From positions 62,001-126,000 of the forward strand of contig NZ_JAJNBZ010000008.1 in NCBI RefSeq assembly GCF_021369635.1: a DNA stretch of 64,000 nt, in the 5' to 3' direction. A model generated the notes under the pieces. That model saw only the letters and a program-made list of their open reading frames with translations. It made no database searches and was not told the DNA's origin. Of the stretch, positions 34,546-41,899 are shown piece by piece. The stretch is from Paenibacillus profundus. GTDB lineage: Bacteria; Bacillota; Bacilli; Paenibacillales; Paenibacillaceae. Position 1 is the first letter of the stretch. Each line of letters starts with the position of its first letter. The position numbers and the translations under genes were made by a program.

Positions 34546-35685
34546 ATGCGAACATTTCGTATACGGCGAAGAAGACGGATCCGTACGGGGGTGGTTCATC
34601 CGAGGGAGCATTCTCGCCGCCAAGGACGCAAAGCCGGTTTTGAAGGAGGCTACCAAGAGGGATATTTGCGAGGGCGAGCGGATTATATTGTGAATACGAC
34701 ACAAGCGCAGGTGTCATCTCGCCCCTTGCATGTCTTGTATGTTTCGACCGGAAAAGGATACCCATACTCTCCGTTGGATGAAGGCATCATCTCGACGTTC
34801 CAGGGGATGGTAGGCCAGCTGTCCGTGGCAGGACCACGGGACCCGGTTGCCGCAACGGCAGTCCAGCTTCGTCCTGATCTTGTCGTCGCCTTGGATGGAA
34901 TGGATTTCCCAGCCGAGCAAGTGGATGAAATCCGCGCTCATGGCATACGCACTGCGCTATGGATTACGGACGATCCGTACTATACGAGCATGATGGCCGA
35001 TATCGTTACGCATTATGATTATGTGTTCACACTCGAAGCGAACAGCGTTCCGTTCTATCAAGGGATTGGCGCGAACGCGCATTATTTGCCGTTCGCCGCC
35101 TTTCCGGGTCAATTCCGTCCCATCAAGACGAGATCTCCGCTCCGGCAAAATCTTACCTTTATTGGTTCGGCATATTGGAATCGGGTGAAGTCGATTGAAC
35201 CGATTCTGCCGCAGCTGATGAAGCGCAACATCGTCATTTCCGGTCTCTGGTGGGACCGCCTTTCCGAATTCAGAAAATACGCGCATCAAATCCAACTCGG
35301 CCGCTGGATGGATCCACAGGAGACCGCAGCGTCGTATAACGGCACGAAAATCGTCATCAACATGCACCGTGCACATGATGACGATTCGGTCAATCAGAAC
35401 TCCGCCAACATCACTGCAGCTTCCCCGAATCCGCGCACCTTTGAAATATGCAGCTGCGGCACTCTGCAATTGACCGACGTGCGCGATGATTTAGCCCGGT
35501 TCTATACACCGGGAGAAGAAATCGAAACGTATAGCTCACCGGAAGAGATGCTTGATAAAATCGATTACTATTTATCGCATGAGCAGGAACGCCGCGAGAT
35601 TGCACTTCGTGGTTTGGCCAGAACATTGCGCGATCATACTTATGCGAACCGCCTTAATCAGATGTTAAGCATCGTCTTCGGATGA
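34546..35685 (+). CDS. CgeB-like glycosyltransferase with Gly-ladder tag, copy 2
   Basis: The 379-residue protein starts at ATG 34546 after AAGGAGAG. Residues 1-17 are Arg-rich (MRTFRIRRRRRIRTGVV) and about 26-47 are the ladder GRKAGFEGGYQEGYLRGRAD. The CgeB-type body follows: VLYVSTGKGYPYSPLDEG, ALWITDDPYYTSM, LTFIGSAYWNRVKSIEP, WMDPQETAASYNGTKIVINM and NPRTFEICSCGTLQLTDVRD. It is clearly a duplicate of the gene at 33419, 29 bases downstream of it, but the tags differ more than the enzymes. It is probably a spore-surface glycan enzyme. Confidence 0.82.
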   Translation: MRTFRIRRRRRIRTGVVHPREHSRRQGRKAGFEGGYQEGYLRGRADYIVNTTQAQVSSRPLHVLYVSTGKGYPYSPLDEGIISTFQGMVGQLSVAGPRDPVAATAVQLRPDLVVALDGMDFPAEQVDEIRAHGIRTALWITDDPYYTSMMADIVTHYDYVFTLEANSVPFYQGIGANAHYLPFAAFPGQFRPIKTRSPLRQNLTFIGSAYWNRVKSIEPILPQLMKRNIVISGLWWDRLSEFRKYAHQIQLGRWMDPQETAASYNGTKIVINMHRAHDDDSVNQNSANITAASPNPRTFEICSCGTLQLTDVRDDLARFYTPGEEIETYSSPEEMLDKIDYYLSHEQERREIALRGLARTLRDHTYANRLNQMLSIVFG

Positions 35686-35878
35686 TGGATCGCCCGGTCG
35701 ATTACCGTCCGGGTTTGTTATGTCTGTGCGCCTTCTTATCGGGTTGCCAAAGGATTATTTTGGAGTGAAACGACAAGTAAACCGCTTACAACTGCCTCTT
35801 TCAAGTGAAAAGCTTCATTTATCTCTTCCTATCACGAGGGGATAAGCTTCAGTGAGCGTTGATGAGAAAATGAATCCA

Positions 35879-35907
35879 TTGATGAAGAGAAAGAGCTGTT
35901 TTATATC
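35879..35907 (+). promoter_or_regulatory. Candidate sigma-A promoter for the riboswitch leader
   Basis: TTGATG at 35879, 17 bases, then TATATC at 35902. It lies about 110 bases before the riboswitch core. The rest of 35686-36016 holds no gene I can support. Confidence 0.35.
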
Positions 35908-36016
35908 CGGATTTGCGCCGGATTGCTTGTAACAAGCTTTCATTTCCATTTACACCAAGCCCGGGAAAGGGGTAAGATTCAGTTCAGCAGTATCAATGAA
36001 ATCCGTTGCGTCTTAT

Positions 36017-36203
36017 TCGCTGAATCCCGCTGTCTGGCGGGAACGGGGGAACCAAATGAAGCGGACAGAGCTGACTGGCAGGATGATGCCGGTATGGCCG
36101 TTCGCAAGGGGTGAATCTGGAAGCCAGGCAATTCGTCTGGTCCGGTAGGGGGACTCTTCGCCTCCGAATCCGTCAGCTAACCTCGTAAGCGTACGGAGAG
36201 AGG
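36017..36203 (+). promoter_or_regulatory. ydaO/yuaA-type c-di-AMP riboswitch
   Basis: The leader shows the conserved blocks of the ydaO class in order: CGCTGAATCCCGC at about 36018, GGAACGGGGGAACCAA at 36040, GGGGTGAATC at 36109, GGTAGGG at 36144, and CCGAATCCGTCAGCTAACCTCGTA at 36163-36187 (given here in two overlapping parts: CCGAATCCGTCAGCTAACC and AACCTCGTA), ending GGAGAG. This RNA class binds cyclic di-AMP and usually shuts off potassium-transport or cell-wall genes. A terminator hairpin follows immediately. The controlled gene begins at 36281. Confidence 0.88.
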
Positions 36204-36240
36204 CGCGCCCGACTGTTAACTGTCGACGCACCTCTTTCTT
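36200..36240 (+). terminator. Expression-platform terminator of the riboswitch
   Basis: AGAGGCGCG at about 36199 pairs with CGCACCTCT (one mismatch) across a loop holding GTTAAC, followed by TTCTTCT. Placed between aptamer and gene, it fits transcription attenuation when ligand binds. Confidence 0.65.
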
Positions 36241-36280
36241 CTAAAAGCAGGGCATCGGACACGACAGGAGGGAATTGAAT

Positions 36281-36721
36281 ATGTACGACGCGGACCGAAT
36301 CATTACCGTGTTCGCACCGAATGCCATGGGCGTCGATTTCATTCGCCAGTTGAGAGGAGCAGGTCTTTCCGTTGCGGCTATCGCCAATAACGGTCGGCTT
36401 GTGAAGCGAATGGAGAAGCTGGGTGTCGCGCATGTATGTCGAGTCAACACGACTGATCCTAAAGAATGGAATGTACCCGAAGTGCCAGTGGGGCGCCTCT
36501 TCTTGTTCGAACAAAGCTTTGTTTTGTCGTGTCGACTGCTTCAAGTATGCCGGCAATGGTCTTGTGAGCCGATTACGCTAATAACGAAGCGTCATCACCC
36601 GCGTTCCATTTACCGGCTTCTCGGTGCGGATTACGTCATTTATACACAGTCGGATCAGGTCTCTTTTTTGTTATCGGAATTTATTCTGGCGGGCTCTCGA
36701 TCGCAGTCACCCACCGCATGA
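36281..36721 (+). CDS. Small Rossmann-type (TrkA-N/RCK-like) protein under the c-di-AMP riboswitch
   Basis: The 146-residue protein starts at ATG 36281, eight bases after AGGAGGG. It has alternating strand-helix units of a nucleotide-binding fold: RIITVFAPNAMGVDFIRQLR (about 6-25), GLSVAAIANNGRLVKRMEKL, a middle strand FLFEQSFVLSCRLLQVC, and TLITKRHHPRSIYRLLGADY (about 102-121). This resembles the N-terminal half of KtrA/TrkA RCK domains, where the last segment marks the position of an oxidised-nucleotide pocket, but the GxGxxG glycines are not intact and no RCK_C domain follows. The riboswitch class supports a potassium or osmotic link. The function is otherwise unknown. Confidence 0.65.
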   Translation: MYDADRIITVFAPNAMGVDFIRQLRGAGLSVAAIANNGRLVKRMEKLGVAHVCRVNTTDPKEWNVPEVPVGRLFLFEQSFVLSCRLLQVCRQWSCEPITLITKRHHPRSIYRLLGADYVIYTQSDQVSFLLSEFILAGSRSQSPTA

Positions 36722-36777
36722 AATCGTGTTGTTTATGAGAATGGGCGATCGCCAAATCTCTAGATTTCTCCACAGCC

Positions 36778-36807
36778 AAACTCGTCCTTGCAAGGGCGAG
36801 TTTTTTT
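36778..36807 (+). terminator. Strong terminator after the riboswitch-controlled gene
   Basis: AAACTCG and CGAGTTT flank an inner CCTTG/CAAGG stem, followed by a seven-T run. Confidence 0.9.
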
Positions 36808-36811
36808 GAGT

Positions 36812-37005
36812 TTACAGAATTCATAAAAATCGGAATAGAAGATGTTCAGAGCGCAGAACTCCCTTTCCTTTTTATCGAAAACATGTTGTCTGACTTCCGT
36901 GCAGTGGCCTTTCGCTCCATTCACCCGGAGAGCGTCGAGGATTAAGGCTCATACGGTTACGTATATCCTGCCATGAAACGGCCGATCACGATGGCGGTGA
37001 ACAAG
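36812..37005. repeat. Intergenic segment B, homologous to segment A at 24002
   Basis: It carries the same ordered blocks as segment A (AAAAATCGG-ATA-AAGATGT, TCCCTTTCC, GAAAACATGTTGTC, CGTCGAGGATTAAG, CGGCCGATC). Both lie just after a terminator and upstream of a glycosyltransferase gene. Confidence 0.55.
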
Positions 37006-37200
37006 AATGTCAAAGGACGTACCGCCTCCTGATAGAAGGGGAGAATGAAGCAAGGGATCGAATGAAGCAAAGGATCGGATGAAGCGAATCACCGTCAGTT
37101 TGAACGCGCTATTTTCATGTATAAACTTTGTCTTTTGCAACTGATTGATGTCTTCTAATAATTCATAGATTCGGATTTCTACGGAACTGTATGGCGGCTG
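36949..37200 (-). other. Possible gene remnant on the minus strand
   Basis: One frame reads VEIRIYELLEDINQLQKTKF then HENSAFKLTVIRFIRSF, which looks protein-like but lacks an ATG/GTG with a binding site and has a TAG just upstream. After about 37060 a second frame reads LPFYQEAVRPLTFLFTAIVI then GRFMAGYT and a stop, a plausible membrane end. An indel would join them. I do not recognise the protein. The rest of 37200-37320 shows nothing clear. Confidence 0.2.
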
Positions 37201-37375
37201 CTAGAGTAAACAGGAACTGGTAACGGACAAGTGGCTCTGTTTTTGTAAATTGTACGCTTGTATTAGGTTCAAATGTCGTGCCGATACCCGTCGTGGACTA
37301 ATATACTGTAGTACCTTGGCAAAGGAGGTGGAATGATACCTGTTCCCCGTAAGTCGGCAGAACGGGCAGAACCTG

Positions 37376-38944
37376 ATGAAACCAAAGTTGCTCTTATTCT
37401 CCCATTTATGCAACAAGACTTACATTACCGGAGCTGAAAAACTGCTTCTTTTTCTGACGCGTGAATTGCAGGCATACTACGATTGCGTGCTTGTCGTACC
37501 TGAAGAGGGACAGTTATCTGCACAAGCATCAGCCTATCAGATTCCGTTTATTGTCCAGCCATGCCTATTGTTCTACTCGATGGTGTTGCCGTCGGCGAAT
37601 TTGCATGCCGAGCTTGAGCATGTGCGGCAGCATTCGGAGTGGGATGCGGTCGTTCGGCTTCTGGCCGACCTGCGACCGGATATCGTGTTGACTAACACCG
37701 CGGTGCATGCGCTGCCGGCGCTTGCCGCCAAGTCGCTAGGCATACCGGTGCTGTGGCAGATTAATGAAGCGATTGCGGATAATGCATTCACCTCCAATGC
37801 CGTCTCGCTCATTCGAATGTTCAGCGATGGAATCATCGGAGTCTCGGAGACTACCCTTGCGCTGTTTCGCCGTTATGTTGCGGAACCGCATGTTCCCGTA
37901 TACGTGCTGCCTCCCTCTTGGCACATGGATTCGTTGGAACCGGAACGATGGTCCGAGCTCAGGGCAAGGAAGCGGTATGAGCTTAATCTTTCTCCCGCCC
38001 ACCGCCTCATCGGTTATATATCCTCTGCCATATACGCCAACAAAGGTTTAGAACACTTTCTGCACATGGCCCTTCAAGTAAGCGAACGTGTCAAGGATGC
38101 GCGCTTCGTGGTGGTTGGCGCCCCGGCGGATGAAACGTACTTTAAAACATGCAAGGACAAGGTGAAATCAGCGCCCGCCAATCGCTTTCATTTTATTCAT
38201 TTTGTGTCTTCCATCCAGTCTATTTACCCCGCAATGGATATCGTGGTCATACCAAGCCTTGCCCCGGAAGGCTTCGGCTTAACTGCGCTGGAGGGTCTCG
38301 TGTTCGGCAAACCGGTGGTCGCTTATGGTTCGGGTGGATTAGCGGAAATTATGCGGGCTACCGGCAATGAGGAATCCATGGCCGAACCGGGCAACGTGAA
38401 CCAATTAACGCAGAAGGTGTTAGATTTGGCGCTGCATCGGGATAAAGCCGAAGCGCTTGGCAGACGCAATCGTGAAGCGGCGGAGCGGGAGTTCGGTGCA
38501 GGAACATACCGAGATCGGTTAGCTCACATACTTGTTCACCACGTCATCCATAATCCCGCTATCTATCGTCTCATTCAAGGCTCACAGCCTATCGTTTACT
38601 TGGAGGACCATGGTGCGTATCGTCCTATTCCCGCAGCTCATCGGTTCAAGTATGCGGATCCAGCACATGTCCGCCGCCTGCCAGATGCTGTGCTTGCTGC
38701 TTTGCCGAAAGGAGCAGCCGTGGAAATGCCCGGGACAGCGCCGCCCGCTCCGGTAGCAGGTACGCGGAAAGAACGGCCGCGCCGTAGAAGACGCAAGCGC
38801 CGAGCTCGCACAGTGAGAAGAAGTCGGCGTGAGCTGAGGCGATTGCGCATTTCGCCGAAGCGGCGCATCCGGGCCATTCGCAGAAGCGGGAACAGGAGAG
38901 TGCGGCAAGGGCGCAAGCGCGTGCAGCGCCGCAAACGTCCTTGA
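37376..38944 (+). CDS. GT4-family glycosyltransferase with Arg-rich C-terminal tail
   Basis: The 522-residue protein is a GT-B enzyme: LLLFSHLCNKTYITGAEKLL (N-terminal Gly-Ala loop), LRPDIVLTNTAVHALPALAA, RLIGYISSAIYANKGLEHFL (donor domain, about 205) and EGFGLTALEGLVFGKPVVAY (E-x7-E, about 299-318). After residue 460 the tail is extraordinarily basic (RKERPRRRRRKRRARTVRRS and onward to RRKRP), the mirror image of the N-terminal tags elsewhere in the island. ATG 37376 has no good binding site. A strong AAAGGAGGTGG at 37321 instead faces ATG 37333 in another frame. Confidence 0.8.
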   Translation: MKPKLLLFSHLCNKTYITGAEKLLLFLTRELQAYYDCVLVVPEEGQLSAQASAYQIPFIVQPCLLFYSMVLPSANLHAELEHVRQHSEWDAVVRLLADLRPDIVLTNTAVHALPALAAKSLGIPVLWQINEAIADNAFTSNAVSLIRMFSDGIIGVSETTLALFRRYVAEPHVPVYVLPPSWHMDSLEPERWSELRARKRYELNLSPAHRLIGYISSAIYANKGLEHFLHMALQVSERVKDARFVVVGAPADETYFKTCKDKVKSAPANRFHFIHFVSSIQSIYPAMDIVVIPSLAPEGFGLTALEGLVFGKPVVAYGSGGLAEIMRATGNEESMAEPGNVNQLTQKVLDLALHRDKAEALGRRNREAAEREFGAGTYRDRLAHILVHHVIHNPAIYRLIQGSQPIVYLEDHGAYRPIPAAHRFKYADPAHVRRLPDAVLAALPKGAAVEMPGTAPPAPVAGTRKERPRRRRRKRRARTVRRSRRELRRLRISPKRRIRAIRRSGNRRVRQGRKRVQRRKRP

Positions 38945-39007
38945 ACTATTTCCTGCTTACATTCGCGAAGCAGACTAAATATTTTTTGAAACGAGGGGAT
39001 AAGTGCG

Positions 39008-40096
39008 ATGCGTGTCATGACGATTCTCGGAACACGTCCCGAAATCATTCGTCTCAGTGTCATAATGAAGAAGCTAGACCGACTGGCCGGGCGTCATGTC
39101 ATCGTGCATACGGGACAGAACTTTACCCATACGTTGAGCGCCATCTTTTTTGAAGAGATGCAATTAAGGCAGCCTGATTATGTGATAAACCATAAGCAGC
39201 AAAGCTTCGGCGGACAGCTTGCTTCCATGTTTGAGCATGTCGAAATCATTTTGGAGAAAGAGCGGCCAGACAAAGTGCTGCTGCTCGGGGACACGAACAG
39301 CGCCTTATCGGCCATCATTGCCGAACGTATAGGCATTCCCGTCGTGCACATGGAAGCGGGCAACCGCTGCTTTGATTTGGCGGTGCCGGAAGAGAAGAAT
39401 CGCCGCGTCATCGACGCGATTTCTTCCATTAACATGCCGTACACCGAACAGAGCAAGCAGAATTTGATTCGCGAAGGCATTCCCAGCCGGCGGATCGTGG
39501 TGACGGGGAACCCAATTTACGAAGTTCTTCTCCATTATCAGGCGCAAATTAATGCAAGCCCCATTCTCGAACAGCTCCAATTACAGCCGCAGCAATATTT
39601 CATCGTGACAGCCCATCGCGCAGAGAACGTAGACGACCCTGAGCATTTGATTCAAATTGTGCAAAGCTTGAATACCATTGCCGAGACACAACAGCTCCGT
39701 TTAATCTTCAGCATTCACCCACGAACCAGATCTAAATTGACCCAGCATCGTATCAAGCTGCATCCGCTAGTCGAGAGTTATGAGCCGTTCGGTTTTTTTG
39801 ACTTCGTCCGGCTGGAGCAGCATGCGCGCTGTGCCATTACAGATAGCGGCACCGTACAGGAGGAGTGCTGCATCTTTCAGGTGCCGACCGTAACCATCCG
39901 CAATTCGACCGAGCGTCCCGAAACCGTTGATTGTGGAAGCAACGTCGTATCCGGATTGCAAGCCGCCAACATCGTTGATGCGGTATCCATTATGACGGCT
40001 TTGCCTACCGGCTGGAGCTGTCCGGACGGATACGTAACGAAGGATGTATCGGATAAAGTAGTTAAATTTTTGCTTGGAGGGAACATCCATGTTTAA
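39008..40096 (+). CDS. UDP-GlcNAc 2-epimerase-family protein (WbjD/FnlC type)
   Basis: The 362-residue protein is a non-hydrolysing UDP-HexNAc 2-epimerase: ILGTRPEIIRLSVIMKKL (5-22), LLLGDTNSALSA (about 93-104), HMEAGNRCFD, VTGNPIYEVL, FIVTAHRAENVDD (catalytic His region) and ITDSGTVQEECC (about 279-290). MEAGNR rather than MEAGLR is typical of the WbjD/CapG/FnlC branch, which acts on UDP-2-acetamido-2,6-dideoxy-L-hexoses. The next two genes encode the matching dehydratase and reductase, so I favour this branch over plain MnaA. ATG 39008 follows GAGGGGAT. Confidence 0.82.
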   Translation: MRVMTILGTRPEIIRLSVIMKKLDRLAGRHVIVHTGQNFTHTLSAIFFEEMQLRQPDYVINHKQQSFGGQLASMFEHVEIILEKERPDKVLLLGDTNSALSAIIAERIGIPVVHMEAGNRCFDLAVPEEKNRRVIDAISSINMPYTEQSKQNLIREGIPSRRIVVTGNPIYEVLLHYQAQINASPILEQLQLQPQQYFIVTAHRAENVDDPEHLIQIVQSLNTIAETQQLRLIFSIHPRTRSKLTQHRIKLHPLVESYEPFGFFDFVRLEQHARCAITDSGTVQEECCIFQVPTVTIRNSTERPETVDCGSNVVSGLQAANIVDAVSIMTALPTGWSCPDGYVTKDVSDKVVKFLLGGNIHV

Positions 40097-41075
40097 TGAC
40101 ACGCGCATTCTTGTGACTGGCGGCACCGGTTCATGGGGACATGAGCTAGTTCGGCAGCTGTTACCGCAAAATCCGAAAAAAGTGACGATATTCTCTCGCA
40201 ATGAATCAAGTCAGGTGGCGATGAGCCGTGCGTTTGAAGATGATAGGTTAAGCTTCTGCGTCGGTGACATACGGGACAAGGATGCGCTCATGCACGCGTG
40301 CCAGGAAGTGGACTACATCTTTCATCTCGCTGCACTCAAGCACGTGCCTGTATGTGAAGAACAGCCGTATGAGGCATTAAAGACTAACGTCATTGGAACA
40401 CAGAACGTCATTGAGGCAGCGGTTGAAAATAATGTGAAGAAGGTCATTTACATCTCTACAGATAAAGCAGCTAACCCGTCGAATTTCTATGGCATGACCA
40501 AAGCGATCGGAGAAAAGTTGATTGTGTACGCAAATCTGCTGCGTTCCTCTACCAAATTCGTCTGTGTACGCGGTGGCAATGTGCTCGGCACCAACGGTAG
40601 CGTTATCCACCTGTTCATGAATCAAATCAAGACGAAGTGCCAAATTGGAATTACCGATAAAAAAATGACACGATTTTTTCTCACTTTGCAAGATGCGGTC
40701 ACGCTTTTGTTTAAAGCGACAAAAGAGAGCTTCGGCGGTGAAGTTTTCGTCATGATGATGCCGACCTGCCGCATTATCGACTTGGCAGAAGTGCTGATCG
40801 ATCATTCGGGTCAAGATAATGTGCGCATTGTCGAGACAGGCATTCGTCCCGGTGAGAAAATTCATGAAATATTGATGAGCGAATATGAAAGTTTGACGAC
40901 TATCGTGTATGACGACGCCTACTTAGTTATTTTGCCTACCCTTGATTTACCTAGGTTAAAAGAGCAATACAGCCGATACTCTCCGGTCGATTTCTCCAGC
41001 TTCAGCTCAGAGCACGATCTGATGAATAAAGACGCTATCGCAGCGCTGCTGAAGCGGGGAGGCTTCTTGAAATGA
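40089..41075 (+). CDS. UDP-GlcNAc 4,6-dehydratase/5-epimerase-like SDR (WbjB/CapE/FnlA type)
   Basis: The 328-residue protein starts at ATG 40089 after GGAGGG and overlaps the previous gene by eight bases. It shows ILVTGGTGSWGHELVRQLLP (7-26), FHLAALKHVPVCEEQPYEAL, YISTDKAANPSNFYGMTKAI with an SDR Tyr/Lys pair (YGMTK), CVRGGNVLGTNGSVI and a C-terminal part characteristic of CapE (IVETGIRPGEKIHEILMSE). It opens the route from UDP-GlcNAc to L-configured 2,6-dideoxy HexNAc sugars. Confidence 0.85.
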   Translation: MFNDTRILVTGGTGSWGHELVRQLLPQNPKKVTIFSRNESSQVAMSRAFEDDRLSFCVGDIRDKDALMHACQEVDYIFHLAALKHVPVCEEQPYEALKTNVIGTQNVIEAAVENNVKKVIYISTDKAANPSNFYGMTKAIGEKLIVYANLLRSSTKFVCVRGGNVLGTNGSVIHLFMNQIKTKCQIGITDKKMTRFFLTLQDAVTLLFKATKESFGGEVFVMMMPTCRIIDLAEVLIDHSGQDNVRIVETGIRPGEKIHEILMSEYESLTTIVYDDAYLVILPTLDLPRLKEQYSRYSPVDFSSFSSEHDLMNKDAIAALLKRGGFLK

Positions 41076-41899
41076 AAATTCTCGTCATCGGGGGCAACGG
41101 AATGGCGGGCCATATTCTGGTCCGCTATTTCCGGGAACAAAGGAACGTCGCCTTGTTCTATACGTGCCGTGATGCAACAGAAGAACACGCTCTAATATTG
41201 GATGTGACCGATACGGAGCAAGTGGAACGACTCGTAACTGCCGTGCGTCCTCATGTCATCATCAATGCCGTCGGCATGTTGAATGAAGCGGCGGCACAAA
41301 GGCCGATCGAAGCCTATCAAGTGAACGGACTGCTGCCGCATCGTCTGCGGCAGATTGCTGACCGAATGGGAGCGCGTGTCATTCATATTAGCACCGACTG
41401 TGTGTTTTCAGGGCATAAAGGGCAGTACCGGGAAGACGATAAACCAGATGGAGCCTCTCTATACGCGGTAACCAAAAAGCTGGGTGAGTTAACCGTTGCA
41501 CCACACCTCACCATACGCACCTCGATTATCGGACCTGAAATCCGACCGCAAGGCATCGGACTGCTGCATTGGTTTCTCCGTCAAGAAGGAACAATCCAGG
41601 GCTATCGTCAAGTGTGGTGGAATGGAGTCACGACATGGGAACTGGCGCGTGCTATTCATCATTACCTTCAGCGCGGAATAAGCGGCTTAATCCATTTGGG
41701 GCATCCGCAACCGATTCATAAGCATGACTTACTGACGTTGTTCAAAGATGTATTCCTGAAAGTCAATGTAGACATTGTGCCAACCGACGAGCCTGCTTCA
41801 AATCGTACATTGGCCAATACACGTGCCGATGCTGATTATCCACTCCCTTCGTATATCGCCATGGTGACAGAATTAGCGGTAAGGATGCATTGGCGATGA
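41072..41899 (+). CDS. RmlD-family SDR, 4-keto reductase (WbvR-like)
   Basis: The 275-residue protein overlaps the previous stop by four bases. It has ILVIGGNGMAGHILVRYF (3-20), VIINAVGMLNEAAAQRPIEA, VIHISTDCVFSGHKGQY and SLYAVTKKLGE (Tyr/Lys pair), then a C-terminal substrate domain. Unlike CapF/WbjC it has no C-terminal cupin domain. The three-gene set with RmlD-type reductase resembles WbvB-WbvR-WbvD of UDP-L-QuiNAc synthesis better than the L-FucNAc set. Use on dTDP-4-keto-rhamnose is an alternative, since rmlA and rmlB are also in the island. Confidence 0.78.
   Translation: MKILVIGGNGMAGHILVRYFREQRNVALFYTCRDATEEHALILDVTDTEQVERLVTAVRPHVIINAVGMLNEAAAQRPIEAYQVNGLLPHRLRQIADRMGARVIHISTDCVFSGHKGQYREDDKPDGASLYAVTKKLGELTVAPHLTIRTSIIGPEIRPQGIGLLHWFLRQEGTIQGYRQVWWNGVTTWELARAIHHYLQRGISGLIHLGHPQPIHKHDLLTLFKDVFLKVNVDIVPTDEPASNRTLANTRADADYPLPSYIAMVTELAVRMHWR

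Noticed and set aside
39008-40096. MnaA, housekeeping UDP-GlcNAc 2-epimerase for teichoic acid
   Set aside because: Possible, but the adjacent CapE-type and RmlD-type genes and the MEAGNR variant favour the L-HexNAc branch.
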